A stretch of DNA of 64,000 nucleotides. Origin: Polyangiaceae bacterium. GTDB taxonomy: Bacteria; Myxococcota_A; Polyangia; Polyangiales; Polyangiaceae. Below, piece after piece: positions 19,328 through 26,474 of this stretch. The stretch lies in contig JACKEB010000013.1 of the NCBI GenBank assembly GCA_020633205.1, positions 620,001 through 684,000 of the forward strand, read 5' to 3'. Positions within the stretch are counted from its first letter, which is position 1; the number at the start of each line of letters is the position of its first letter. The notes below the pieces were generated by a model. That model had not been told where the DNA came from, ran no database searches, and was given only the letters and a program-made list of their open reading frames with translations. A program made the translations under genes and the position numbers.

Positions 19328-19351
19328 CGGATAGCCTGCGGAGGCTATCCG
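19328..19351. terminator. Hairpin between convergent genes
   Basis: A perfect 10-bp stem, CGGATAGCCT and AGGCTATCCG, closes a GCGG loop. There is no T-run, so it may act with Rho or protect transcript ends of both genes. Confidence 0.6.
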
Positions 19352-19361
19352 TGTGGAACCA

Positions 19362-20648
19362 TCAGAGGTGGTAGGCCAAGCCCAGGTACCCGTAGAGGTA
19401 CTGGTCGAGGGCGCCGCCGGCGACTGCGTCCCCGTCGTCAGTCACGCCCACGTTGTCCGGATCTGGGTTGAGGGTGAAGAAGTAGCGCTCGACCGCGCCC
19501 CCGACGAACAGATCCAGGTCGCCAATGCCAAGGCCAAACTCTAGGTGGCCGTCCACCGCTCCCACGCTCTGATCGGGGAACCAGGGCTGCTCAGCGAACT
19601 CCCCGCTATCGAGGACGATGCGGTAACCCACCCCGAGCCCGAGGAACACCGAGCCGAAACCGAGGCGTGCGTCCAGCGCCGGCCGAATGTAGCCGTAGGT
19701 CACGCTGGGGATGAAGTTCCTGTTGCCGTCGTCGAGCTCGAACTGGTGCTGGCCGTAGCGCGCGCTGAGGCCGAGTTCATGGTCGCCCAAGGGGAAGCGC
19801 CAACGCAGACCGACGTCCCACTCGTGACTCGTGGTGTCGAGCTCGCTCCCGTCGGATGTCTCGGAACTGAGCGCGAAGGCTTGTTGGTAGCCGCCTACTA
19901 GGCCCAAGTTCCCAATCGCGCTGTCGCCGCTCGCGAGCGGGTACCACTCCAGATTGAGGCGAGCGAACGGAGCCGCGCCGAGCTCGTAGGGACGCAGCGT
20001 TCCGTTCAGGTCGTCGGTGTACTCGAACTTGCGATTCATCACCCCGCCGCGCAGCGAAACTCGCAGCGCGTCGCGATCGCCGGCTGAGCCAGAGTCCTCC
20101 TTGGGCTCTTCGTCCTTGGGCTCGTCCTTGGGCTCTTCGTCTTTGGGCTCGTCCTTGGCCTCATCCTTCGCTTCGTCTTTGGGCTCGGGCTCGGGCGCCT
20201 TCGCGACTTGAGCCTTGGCGATTGGCCCCTTGAGCTTCTCTTGGAGCTCCTTGTTGACTGTCTTCTTCAGGCCTGCGGGGAAGTTGCCTTTGAACTCCAG
20301 CACGTCGAGGCTCTCACCACTGGCGCCATCGACGACGTTGAGTTCGAGCTTCCACTTCGCGCCCTTGTGGCTGACGACACCCTCGAGCACAGCCGCCACG
20401 CCGAGCTCCTGCGAGACGGCTTGGTAGCCCGCGGGGCTGCCATCAAGCTTTGCCTTTGCGCCCTCGAGCTTCTTCTTGGAGACGACGTCGTAGTCCGCGT
20501 CGTTGTCGAGGAGCTTGACCACCCAGGCGCGGGCCTGATCGCCTCGCGCCCCTTCGAAGTTGCGAATCACGATGCTCGTCTTGGCGAACGCACTCGACCC
20601 GAACAAGCTCAGGACCAGCGCGACACAGAGACGGACACAGTGCTTCAT
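19362..20648 (-). CDS. Secreted outer-membrane protein with acidic Lys/Asp/Glu repeat linker
   Basis: A 428-residue exported protein with signal peptide (VLSLFGSSAFA, cleavage near residue 22). Residues ~23-150 form a compact alpha/beta domain (VVKLLDNDADYDVVSKKKLEGAK, ELGVAAVLEGVV) resembling periplasmic proteins that assess low-level binding, but no family is certain. Residues ~160-200 are a charged repeat of KDEA/PKDE units. The rest (~205-428) is an outer-membrane barrel of alternating strands ending LAYHL. The start is set at ATG 20648, directly before the signal peptide; the frame extends upstream over the adjacent gene and that part is not credible. A two-domain envelope protein; function unknown. 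Confidence 0.72.
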   Translation of the reverse strand: MKHCVRLCVALVLSLFGSSAFAKTSIVIRNFEGARGDQARAWVVKLLDNDADYDVVSKKKLEGAKAKLDGSPAGYQAVSQELGVAAVLEGVVSHKGAKWKLELNVVDGASGESLDVLEFKGNFPAGLKKTVNKELQEKLKGPIAKAQVAKAPEPEPKDEAKDEAKDEPKDEEPKDEPKDEEPKEDSGSAGDRDALRVSLRGGVMNRKFEYTDDLNGTLRPYELGAAPFARLNLEWYPLASGDSAIGNLGLVGGYQQAFALSSETSDGSELDTTSHEWDVGLRWRFPLGDHELGLSARYGQHQFELDDGNRNFIPSVTYGYIRPALDARLGFGSVFLGLGVGYRIVLDSGEFAEQPWFPDQSVGAVDGHLEFGLGIGDLDLFVGGAVERYFFTLNPDPDNVGVTDDGDAVAGGALDQYLYGYLGLAYHL

Positions 20649-20695
20649 GATCATTGCCGTGCGGAGATGGGCCGCAGCCTTGCGCGTGATGTCTC

Positions 20696-21157
20696 TCACA
20701 TCTCCTCCGGAGCGTTGCCCGTGATCTCGAGGATCCAAGTGCGCAAGCACTCAACGTCGCGGGAGCGCAGGTTGGAGGTCAAGAGGGGCATGCGGTCGTC
20801 GCACTCGGGCACGTCTTGAGAGACCTTCTCCAGCAGGTAGCTGGCGTCGGGGTTCTGCGAGTCGACCAGCAAGCGATCGGGACACACACACGCCTCCGGG
20901 TCATTGGGATCCGGCTGGGAGCAGTGCGCGGGCACATCGATCAGCCGAGCGGCGACGTCCGCCGACTTGAGGTCCAAGTCGGCCTCGGGCTTCTTGTCGT
21001 CGTGACAGGAGGAGGCCGCGCAACTCTTCGCGAAGATCTGCGATGGCGGATCGCACACCGTCGAGAAGCGTTCCGGATCTTCCAACTCACCTGGGCAACC
21101 GGGGAGGGCTAGCGCCGCGAGGAACAACAGCACGGCGCTGGAGAGGAGAGCTTTCAT
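20696..21157 (-). CDS. Small cytochrome c-like lipoprotein with CX4CH motif
   Basis: A 153-residue lipoprotein: leader ending LALPGCPG. The sequence KSCAASSCHDD has the form C-x4-C-H rather than the usual C-x2-C-H, followed by LDLKSADVAARLID and a second Cys-rich block (HCSQPDPNDPEACVC). The pattern after the motif (a Leu-Asp-Leu step, then a closing 'SYLLEKVSQ...MPLLTSNL' with Met) is like periplasmic mono-heme domains of myxobacteria and planctomycetes, where the Met can be the distal ligand. Heme attachment is therefore plausible but unproven. It probably forms a unit with the downstream barrel gene 47 bases away. Confidence 0.62.
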   Translation of the reverse strand: MKALLSSAVLLFLAALALPGCPGELEDPERFSTVCDPPSQIFAKSCAASSCHDDKKPEADLDLKSADVAARLIDVPAHCSQPDPNDPEACVCPDRLLVDSQNPDASYLLEKVSQDVPECDDRMPLLTSNLRSRDVECLRTWILEITGNAPEEM

Positions 21158-21246
21158 TTGCAGCGAGCCTAACAGAGAGGCCGCGATTCGGAACTCAAAG
21201 ACGAGCTAGCTTCAGGTCTAAACGTTCGCAAAAGCTGGGCGAGATC

Positions 21247-21304
21247 TTTTGACACCTGGTAGGCGCGTTTTGACGTGCAAAAGCCTTGATCGAGCAGTCA
21301 AAAC
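21247..21304. promoter_or_regulatory. Cluster of TTTTGAC repeats, candidate regulatory site
   Basis: TTTTGAC occurs at 21247 and GTTTTGAC at 21267, and the inverse GTCAAAAC at 21297-21304. The last two form an 8-bp inverted repeat with a 22-base spacer. The block lies 90-150 bases upstream of the cytochrome-like lipoprotein gene. Confidence 0.35.
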
Positions 21305-21328
21305 ACAGCCGATTGGTGGGTACTTCCG

Positions 21329-21922
21329 CTACTCCTCTTCGTCGGAAACTTCGGCTACGGGTGCCTTCAGTCCTTGAAGGGAACGTTGAAGAGACTTGAG
21401 CGCCTTTGCGCTGGGCGCCTTTCGAGTGCCGTCGGGCTCCACTCGTCGCGCCGCCCGTAGCCAGTTTCTCAGCTGCTGGCGGTCGAGCTTCGGATGCACG
21501 CCCAGCAGCTCGTCGAGCTCGGTGTCGCTACCCGCTAGCAGGCGATTCAGCCAGTCTGTTGCGTACTCGTTGGTATTGCCGCGCGGTTTCGAAATGCCTC
21601 CAGGTGTGGCCAGGCGGCGGCGAATCGTCTCGTGATCGAGCTCTGCGAGGTGCCGCGCCAGGAGCTTCACCTGGCGCTGGCGTGCCTTGTTCGGCGGCAG
21701 CTCCCCGGCAAGCAAGATGCCGTCCTCGAGCTGCTCTGGGAGGTCGAGGCGACGGAGCTTCGCGGCGCCCAGCGCGATGAGCTGCTCCACGAGCTCGCGC
21801 ACCCTGGCTTCTCCTGCGCGTGCTTCTTCGCGCCGCTTGGTCCGCGACGGGCGGCCGTCGTCATTGCCGCGGAGAAAAATCGTCTCCGGCTCTTCCGTCT
21901 CTAGCTTGGGCTTTTGGGACAT
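21329..21922 (-). CDS. darP: DarP/YjgA family ribosome maturation protein
   Basis: A 197-residue protein with the DarP (YjgA, DUF615) layout: PSRTKRREEARAGEARVRELVEQLIAL near the N-terminus, LDLPEQLEDGI, then KARQRQVKLLARHLAELD and a C-terminal Lys/Arg-rich half (HPKLDRQQLRNWLRAARRV). In gammaproteobacteria DarP binds pre-50S particles and promotes late assembly around the peptidyl-transferase centre. Length is close to the E. coli protein (183 residues). The ATG at 21922 overlaps the end of the upstream lipoprotein gene by 22 bases. Function by family; the tail SDEEE is acidic. Confidence 0.82.
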   Translation of the reverse strand: MSQKPKLETEEPETIFLRGNDDGRPSRTKRREEARAGEARVRELVEQLIALGAAKLRRLDLPEQLEDGILLAGELPPNKARQRQVKLLARHLAELDHETIRRRLATPGGISKPRGNTNEYATDWLNRLLAGSDTELDELLGVHPKLDRQQLRNWLRAARRVEPDGTRKAPSAKALKSLQRSLQGLKAPVAEVSDEEE

Positions 21923-22482
21923 GGATTCAGGTTCGGGGGTGGGGGAGGGTTGCCCATGTGAAAGCAGCCGCAGGAGCTGCCCTCGGCGTTGGTTTGCAGG
22001 GTGCCACCGCGACAGCTCTCGTAGGCCGGGTCTTTGAGCTCAGCCGGGCAGTCCACTTTGACCTCCGGCGGCGCCTTGCCCGGGGGCGGTCGCTCTCCTT
22101 TGGGGAAGTCGCCGTCGACGAAGCAGCCGTCGCCCTGATAGGCGCGCTTGATCACGCGTCCCGCCTTGTTCCTTGGGTTGAGCACTTTTTGGTGCGTGGA
22201 CCAGCTGACCTGTGGCGCGGGGGGATTACGGTGGATCTCTGGCGGCGGCTCCGGCACGTAGGCGCTGCCCGGTGGCTGCGCTGCGTCGACTTCGGGTTCT
22301 CCTGTCGCCACCGGCGTGGGGTCCGAGGTCGGCTCCGGCGGGTTCCCGGCGATGATGTCGGGATCTCGCGGTTCGTTGCCGCTGTGATTGCAAGCTGCCG
22401 CGACAGCCGCCGTGACGACGAAGGCTGCTCGCAGGGTGCGTCCACGGTTTTGGGGAGTGAGCTTGTTGCCGTGTAGAAACAT
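21901..22482 (-). CDS. Lipoprotein of a tandem paralog pair, copy 2
   Basis: A 193-residue predicted lipoprotein. The ATG at 22482 follows GAGGAG at a distance of about 11 bases and gives a leader with lipobox VAAACNHS. A Pro-rich spacer follows (to ~95), then a Cys-containing domain: GDGCFVDGDFPKGE, VDCPAELKDPAYESCRGG and SSCGCFHMGNPPPPPNLNPCP. The neighbour just upstream has the same order of elements (GTCFIKGKIPGG, VPCPKEMLDPAYAQCRAG, HTCGCWEIGNP...NDCP). The two are clearly paralogs from a tandem duplication. No family or function recognised; extracytoplasmic location is inferred. Confidence 0.7.
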   Translation of the reverse strand: MFLHGNKLTPQNRGRTLRAAFVVTAAVAAACNHSGNEPRDPDIIAGNPPEPTSDPTPVATGEPEVDAAQPPGSAYVPEPPPEIHRNPPAPQVSWSTHQKVLNPRNKAGRVIKRAYQGDGCFVDGDFPKGERPPPGKAPPEVKVDCPAELKDPAYESCRGGTLQTNAEGSSCGCFHMGNPPPPPNLNPCPKSPS

Positions 22483-22484
22483 AT

Positions 22485-23063
22485 CTACTTGGTCTCCTCG
22501 GGGCAGTCGTTCAGATGAAACCGCGCTGGGTTGCCAATTTCCCAGCACCCACACGTATGGTCCGCGGGGTTCTCGTACACGACTCCGGCGCGGCATTGCG
22601 CGTAGGCTGGATCCAGCATCTCTTTGGGGCAGGGTACCGTGACTGCGGCGAAGCAGGGACCAGTATGCTGACAGCCTCCGGGGATTTTGCCCTTGATGAA
22701 GCAGGTCCCATCCGACTCGCGAAGGATGACCTTGCCGATGTAGTGGTCTGGGTTGCGCTGAAGCGTGTAGTCGTGCGGGTTGTACGAACGCTTCGGCTCG
22801 GGGCCGGGCTCAGGCTCGTTGGTGATGCCTTCCGCGTCCTCGACCAGTGCGTCCTCCACGGTGTTGCTGGCTGTTGCGCTGGAACTCGAGGGCGGCTGGG
22901 CAATAGCGGGCTTTGGGCTCGTGGTGTTCGCGCTTTGTGGCGCGCGATTCGGAGCTCGGTTGACTGGCGGGTGCCCACAGCTCGAGGAGGCACTCACCGT
23001 CACCACGACCGCGACTCGCAGCGAGCGCGCAACGTGCGTTGACGGAAGCCGCGGGTCAGCCAT
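22485..23063 (-). CDS. Lipoprotein of a tandem paralog pair, copy 1
   Basis: A 192-residue predicted lipoprotein starting at ATG 23063 (MADPRLPSTHVARSL), leader ending ASSSCGHP, then a Ser/Thr/Pro spacer with an acidic patch and the Cys-containing domain shared with the next gene. Six cysteines of that domain are conserved between the copies, which suggests three disulfides. Only 2 bases separate its stop from the start of copy 2, so the pair is an operon. The open frame continues upstream of 23063 into the nitroreductase gene in another frame, and that extension is discarded. Function unknown. Confidence 0.7.
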   Translation of the reverse strand: MADPRLPSTHVARSLRVAVVVTVSASSSCGHPPVNRAPNRAPQSANTTSPKPAIAQPPSSSSATASNTVEDALVEDAEGITNEPEPGPEPKRSYNPHDYTLQRNPDHYIGKVILRESDGTCFIKGKIPGGCQHTGPCFAAVTVPCPKEMLDPAYAQCRAGVVYENPADHTCGCWEIGNPARFHLNDCPEETK

Positions 23064-23088
23064 CTTTGGGGAGCCTAGCAGCGGCCGC

Positions 23089-23820
23089 TCAGCGGTGGAA
23101 TGTGACGTTGGCGTCCAGCGACTCGCGTGTCGTTCGCGTGCGATTCGCCGCTTCCTGGTGGTCTTCGTAGCCAAAGCACAGCCCCACCAAGATGCCGATG
23201 TCTTCAGGCACCTGAAGCTCGCGGCGCACCACGTCGGGGTAGTTGCGTAGGCTGCCCATGGGACAGCTGGCGACGCCACAGGCGGTGAGCGCCAACATCA
23301 GGTGGCCCAGGTAGATGCCGACATCCACCACCACGCTCGAGCCGAAGCTCTTGTGCATGCCGATGAAGGCGACGTGGGGCGCGTCGAAGAGCTCATAGTT
23401 GCGCAGAAAAGCGCGCTTGCGGCCCTCGACGTCGCGGCGCTCGACGCCGAGCTCCTTGTAGAGCGCCACGGCGCACTCCACCTGGTGGCGTCGATACTCA
23501 TCCTTGAAGTCGGCGCCGCGGTCGAAATCGGGGCGCCCGGGTTGGCCTGCAACTTCCAACAGTGCCGCGCGGATGCGGTCGCGAGCGTCGCCGGAGGCCA
23601 CGTACACCCGCCACGGCTGCACATTGCAGTTCGACGGCGCCGCCTGCGCGACTTGGAACGCTGCGCGCAGCGTCTCCTCAGCAACGGGTTTCGGCAGAAA
23701 GCCGCGCACCGAGCGTCGTGAGCGCACGATGGCCTCCAGGCTCTCGGCAGCGGCGCTGGGCAACGCCCACTCGGAAGCGTGGGGATCCTCGAGCGCCGGC
23801 CAGTGCAAGTCTTCAGTCAT
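23089..23820 (-). CDS. Nitroreductase-family FMN oxidoreductase
   Basis: A 243-residue protein with the nitroreductase fold: RSRRSVRGFLPKPV (FMN phosphate-binding Arg residues), QAAPSNCNVQPWRVYV, and GIYLGHLMLALTACGVASCPMGSL followed by LVGLCFGYED. Members are flavin enzymes that use NAD(P)H to reduce nitroaromatics, quinones or enoates. The specific substrate is not deducible. The ATG lies 1 base after the stop of the enoyl-CoA hydratase-family gene (TGAGATG), so the two are co-transcribed and may work on the same substrate. Confidence 0.88.
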   Translation of the reverse strand: MTEDLHWPALEDPHASEWALPSAAAESLEAIVRSRRSVRGFLPKPVAEETLRAAFQVAQAAPSNCNVQPWRVYVASGDARDRIRAALLEVAGQPGRPDFDRGADFKDEYRRHQVECAVALYKELGVERRDVEGRKRAFLRNYELFDAPHVAFIGMHKSFGSSVVVDVGIYLGHLMLALTACGVASCPMGSLRNYPDVVRRELQVPEDIGILVGLCFGYEDHQEAANRTRTTRESLDANVTFHR

Positions 23821-23821
23821 C

Positions 23822-24520
23822 TCAGCCGTCCAGCTTGAAGCTGTTCATGTCGGCGTCGATGCCTTGCAGCACCGCGGTGGCGAGCGCTTCGCGCTCACGG
23901 CGCTTGGCTTCGGCGAAGGCGCCATGGGGCAGAGCGCCCAGGCGCTTGGCTTCGGCCTTCGCCAGGCTGAGGAGCTCCTCTCCCCCAACACAAGCATCCA
24001 AGTAGCCAACATCAGCGGCTTCGGACGGGCTGAAGATCTGGCCTTGCGTTACCGCGCGGGTATACCAGCGCTTGCTCAGGCGATGTCGAGCGAGCTCCAC
24101 CAAATACATGGGCGGCGTCATCCCCAGGGGCACTTCGTTTAGGCCGATCTTGAACGGACCGTCGGCCCCGATGCGCAGGTCGCAAGCGAGCAGCAAGATC
24201 CCTCCCGCAGCCAAGGCGTGCCCAGTACAGGCTGCAACCACCGGGCGAGGGAAGGTGAAGATGCGCATCATCAGCTCGCCGCCCGCCTTGACTAGCTTCC
24301 TGGCGGAGTCCGGGCCGGCCATCATCTCTTTGAGATTGTAGCCAGCGGAGAACTTGCCTTCGCGGCCGACGATCAGCACGGCGCTGGCTTCTTGCTCAGC
24401 TTTGTCGAGGTGTTGGCCAAGGCTCATCACCACGTCGTGACCCAGGGCGTTGGCCTTGCCGTCGTCCAAAGTCAGGATCGCGACACCGTCGTTTAGCTCG
24501 TACTGGATGCTGTCTGCCAT
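23822..24520 (-). CDS. Enoyl-CoA hydratase/isomerase family protein
   Basis: A 232-residue crotonase-fold protein. Hallmarks are VAILTLDDGKANALG, KFSAGYNLKEM (first oxyanion-hole region) and ACTGHALAAGGILLLACDLRIG (second). The acid/base Glu of classic hydratases is not obvious (LNEVPLGMTPP carries one Glu), so either hydratase or isomerase is possible. It is short for the family, as in single-domain ECH/ECI proteins. Start at ATG 24520; a much longer open frame upstream runs through the divergent gene and is not real. Likely coenzyme-A-linked metabolism with the neighbouring nitroreductase. Confidence 0.82.
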   Translation of the reverse strand: MADSIQYELNDGVAILTLDDGKANALGHDVVMSLGQHLDKAEQEASAVLIVGREGKFSAGYNLKEMMAGPDSARKLVKAGGELMMRIFTFPRPVVAACTGHALAAGGILLLACDLRIGADGPFKIGLNEVPLGMTPPMYLVELARHRLSKRWYTRAVTQGQIFSPSEAADVGYLDACVGGEELLSLAKAEAKRLGALPHGAFAEAKRREREALATAVLQGIDADMNSFKLDG

Positions 24521-24574
24521 GGCTTCGGCTTGTGCCACGAGGCCGAGCTGGCGCAAAGTCCGAGGGCGCCCCTC

Positions 24575-25438
24575 ATGAATTCTCCGGCCTCCCGTCCAAT
24601 TCGCTTCGCGACGTACAACGTGCGCATGCTCGTGCTCGAAGGGCCGAGCCGCGGTCGGCGTCCCCAGAAGTCCGATGCCAGCTGGCGGGCGGTCGCGGCG
24701 ATGATCGACGCCACGCAGGCCGATGTGCTTGCGTTGCAAGAGGTAGGCAGCGTCGAGGCGCTGGACCGCCTGCAGGGGCTGCTCCGGGACCCGTATCCTC
24801 AGTCGACGTTCTGCCCTTCGAACTCGAGCCTCGGGATCCACCTCGCGGTGCTGAGTCGCTTCACGTTCGCAATCTCTTCCCATCGCGAGACGGTGCTCTG
24901 GGACGACGTCGGCAATCCGCTGGAAGACTATCCCACACGGGAAGCGTCGCGGGACTCGCGCCTCGAGCCGTTGCGCTTTCAGCGCGACTTCCCCCGGGTG
25001 TCCGTGGATGTCGGGAGCGGTGTCGAGTTGTTCGTGGCGCACCTGAAGTCCCTGCGCTCCTACGCCTGGATGCGCCACACGGCTGGTACCGTGCGGAACG
25101 CAGAGGCCCGAGCCGCTGCGCGTTTGATGCGCCGGCACCTGCAGAAGCCGTGTCTCGTGATGGGTGACTTCAACGCCGCGCCTCGCGACCCCACCCTGGA
25201 GCCCTTGCTGGGCAATCCGGAGCTCTGGGATCCCGTCGCCGAAGAGCTGGAACCAGATGGCGTGCTCGTTCCGAGCTACCGCTGTGGCGCACACACGAAT
25301 CGCATCGACTTCGCCTTGCTCGGGCCCCAGGCCAAGCAACGCTACGTCTCAGGCTCGGCCCGCATCCACCGTGGGGAGCTGGCGGAGGTGGCGAGCGACC
25401 ATTACCCGCTCAGTGTCGACGTGCTTTGTGAAGACTAA
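24575..25438 (+). CDS. Endonuclease/exonuclease/phosphatase (EEP) family protein
   Basis: A 287-residue EEP-fold protein. Catalytic blocks are present in order: RFATYNVRM (Asn), VLALQEVGS (metal-binding Glu), VELFVAHLKS, CLVMGDFNAAP (Asp/Asn) and VASDHYPLSVDV (Asp-His pair). Members include AP endonucleases, DNase I-like nucleases and phosphoesterases such as sphingomyelinases; no signal peptide is visible, so it probably acts in the cytosol. ATG 24575 is chosen over an upstream start because GAGGGCG precedes it. The 5' end is divergent from the enoyl-CoA hydratase-like gene with only ~55 bases between. Substrate unknown. Confidence 0.83.
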   Translation: MNSPASRPIRFATYNVRMLVLEGPSRGRRPQKSDASWRAVAAMIDATQADVLALQEVGSVEALDRLQGLLRDPYPQSTFCPSNSSLGIHLAVLSRFTFAISSHRETVLWDDVGNPLEDYPTREASRDSRLEPLRFQRDFPRVSVDVGSGVELFVAHLKSLRSYAWMRHTAGTVRNAEARAAARLMRRHLQKPCLVMGDFNAAPRDPTLEPLLGNPELWDPVAEELEPDGVLVPSYRCGAHTNRIDFALLGPQAKQRYVSGSARIHRGELAEVASDHYPLSVDVLCED

Positions 25439-25473
25439 AATAATCGCGCGGAAAATCTGAACGAACGTGCCGC

Positions 25474-25911
25474 TCAAGGCGAGCGACGTGGAGCCTGAGT
25501 GCGACCGGCCTCGACCGCGAGCTCATCCACGAAGTCGTTCATCGGGTGCCCGCTGTGGCCCTTCACCCAGCGGAACGTGACGTCCCCCCGGCTGTTCACC
25601 AGCTCGATGAACGGCTCCCACAGGTCGCGGTTGGCGACGGGCTTCTTCTGGCTGTTCAGCCAGCCGCGCTTGTGCCATCCCGCCCACCAGCGGTCCTTGA
25701 AGCAGTTCACCACGTAGGTCGAGTCGCTCACCACCTCGAGCGGGCCGCTCAGCGTCTTCACCGCTTCGAATGCCGCGCGGATTTCCATGCGCTGGTTGGT
25801 GGTGTGGCCTTCGCCGCCGGATGCGAAATGCTCACGGTCCGTTGCCCAGGCCCAGCCGCCCGGGCCGGGGTTCCCGCTGCAGGCGCCATCGGTGTACACG
25901 GTCGTCGTCAC
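25474..25911 (-). CDS. rnhA: Ribonuclease HI
   Basis: A 145-residue type 1 RNase H. All four carboxylate sites are visible: YTDGACSGNPGPGGW (Asp), NQRMEI (Glu), VVSDSTYV (Asp) and NDFVDELAV (Asp), plus the catalytic-loop His in KGHSGHP. It degrades RNA in RNA-DNA hybrids, removing primers and R-loops. Length equals the usual rnhA product. The GTG at 25911 starts directly at the fold (MTTTVYTDG); the frame extends upstream over the repressor promoter and is not credible. The ribosome site is weak. Confidence 0.92.
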   Translation of the reverse strand: MTTTVYTDGACSGNPGPGGWAWATDREHFASGGEGHTTNQRMEIRAAFEAVKTLSGPLEVVSDSTYVVNCFKDRWWAGWHKRGWLNSQKKPVANRDLWEPFIELVNSRGDVTFRWVKGHSGHPMNDFVDELAVEAGRTQAPRRSP

Positions 25912-25993
25912 ACGGGGGCTATAGCTGTTTGCACGGGAAATAGGGTGGAACTTCCGGCGGCTGGGGGCTGGAAAATCGTCCTGTTTGCGTTTT

Positions 25994-26012
25994 CTACTAC
26001 GTGCGATAGTAG
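25994..26012. promoter_or_regulatory. Operator dyad at the BlaI-type repressor gene
   Basis: CTACTA-N7-TAGTAG, a perfect 6-bp inverted repeat, ends 6 bases before the GTG start of the repressor gene. A matching dyad precedes the CzcB-like gene at 27535, so it is the probable binding site of the encoded regulator. Confidence 0.65.
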
Positions 26013-26018
26013 TTTGGA

Positions 26019-26474
26019 GTGAGCCGCATTCCGAAGTCTCCACCCCTCCACGGCGCCCGCCTGCGTCTGGATGAAGCGCGAGGCGGGGTCGAGTTGCGCC
26101 TTCACGAACTGGAGACCGCGGTGATGGAAGTGGTGTGGGCGGGTGCGGCGGCCGTCGCCGTCGCGGACGTTCAGCGCGCCCTCGAGCGGGAGCGCAGCAT
26201 CGCCTACACCACCGTCATGACCACCCTCGTGCGGCTGCACGAGAAGGGCTTGCTCGAGCGTGAACGTGACGGCCGTCGCTACTTGTACCGCGCGCGAGTC
26301 TCGCGGGATGAGCTGTTGCGTCAGACGGCGCGCGAGGTGCTCGGCACGATTGATCTGGGGTCGGGACACCAAAGCCTCGCGCTGCTCGCGGAGAGTGTGG
26401 GCTCAGCGGATGCCTCGGAGCTCGACCACCTCGAGGCGTTGATCCGCGCGCGGCGCAAGGAGCTCGACTGTTGA
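26019..26474 (+). CDS. BlaI/MecI/CopY-family transcriptional repressor
   Basis: A 151-residue winged-helix repressor. After ~25 extra N-terminal residues the family start LHELETAVMEVVWAGAA appears, followed by the recognition region AYTTVMTTLVRLHEKGLLERERDGRRYLYRARV. Family members bind dyads as dimers and are inactivated by proteolysis (BlaI) or by metal (CopY). Here the metallopeptidase partner is the next gene, overlapping by 4 bases (TTGA). Because the dyad at 25994 sits against its own start codon, autoregulation is likely. The C-terminal CopY metal-binding Cys motif is absent, so proteolytic control is favoured (inference). GTG start; little space for a leader. Confidence 0.88.
   Translation: MSRIPKSPPLHGARLRLDEARGGVELRLHELETAVMEVVWAGAAAVAVADVQRALERERSIAYTTVMTTLVRLHEKGLLERERDGRRYLYRARVSRDELLRQTAREVLGTIDLGSGHQSLALLAESVGSADASELDHLEALIRARRKELDC

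Noticed and set aside
23822..25339. A 505-residue open frame covering the enoyl-CoA hydratase-like gene
   Set aside because: Only the last 232 residues resemble a protein family. The rest lies antisense to the EEP-family gene and starts without a ribosome site, so the start was set at 24520.
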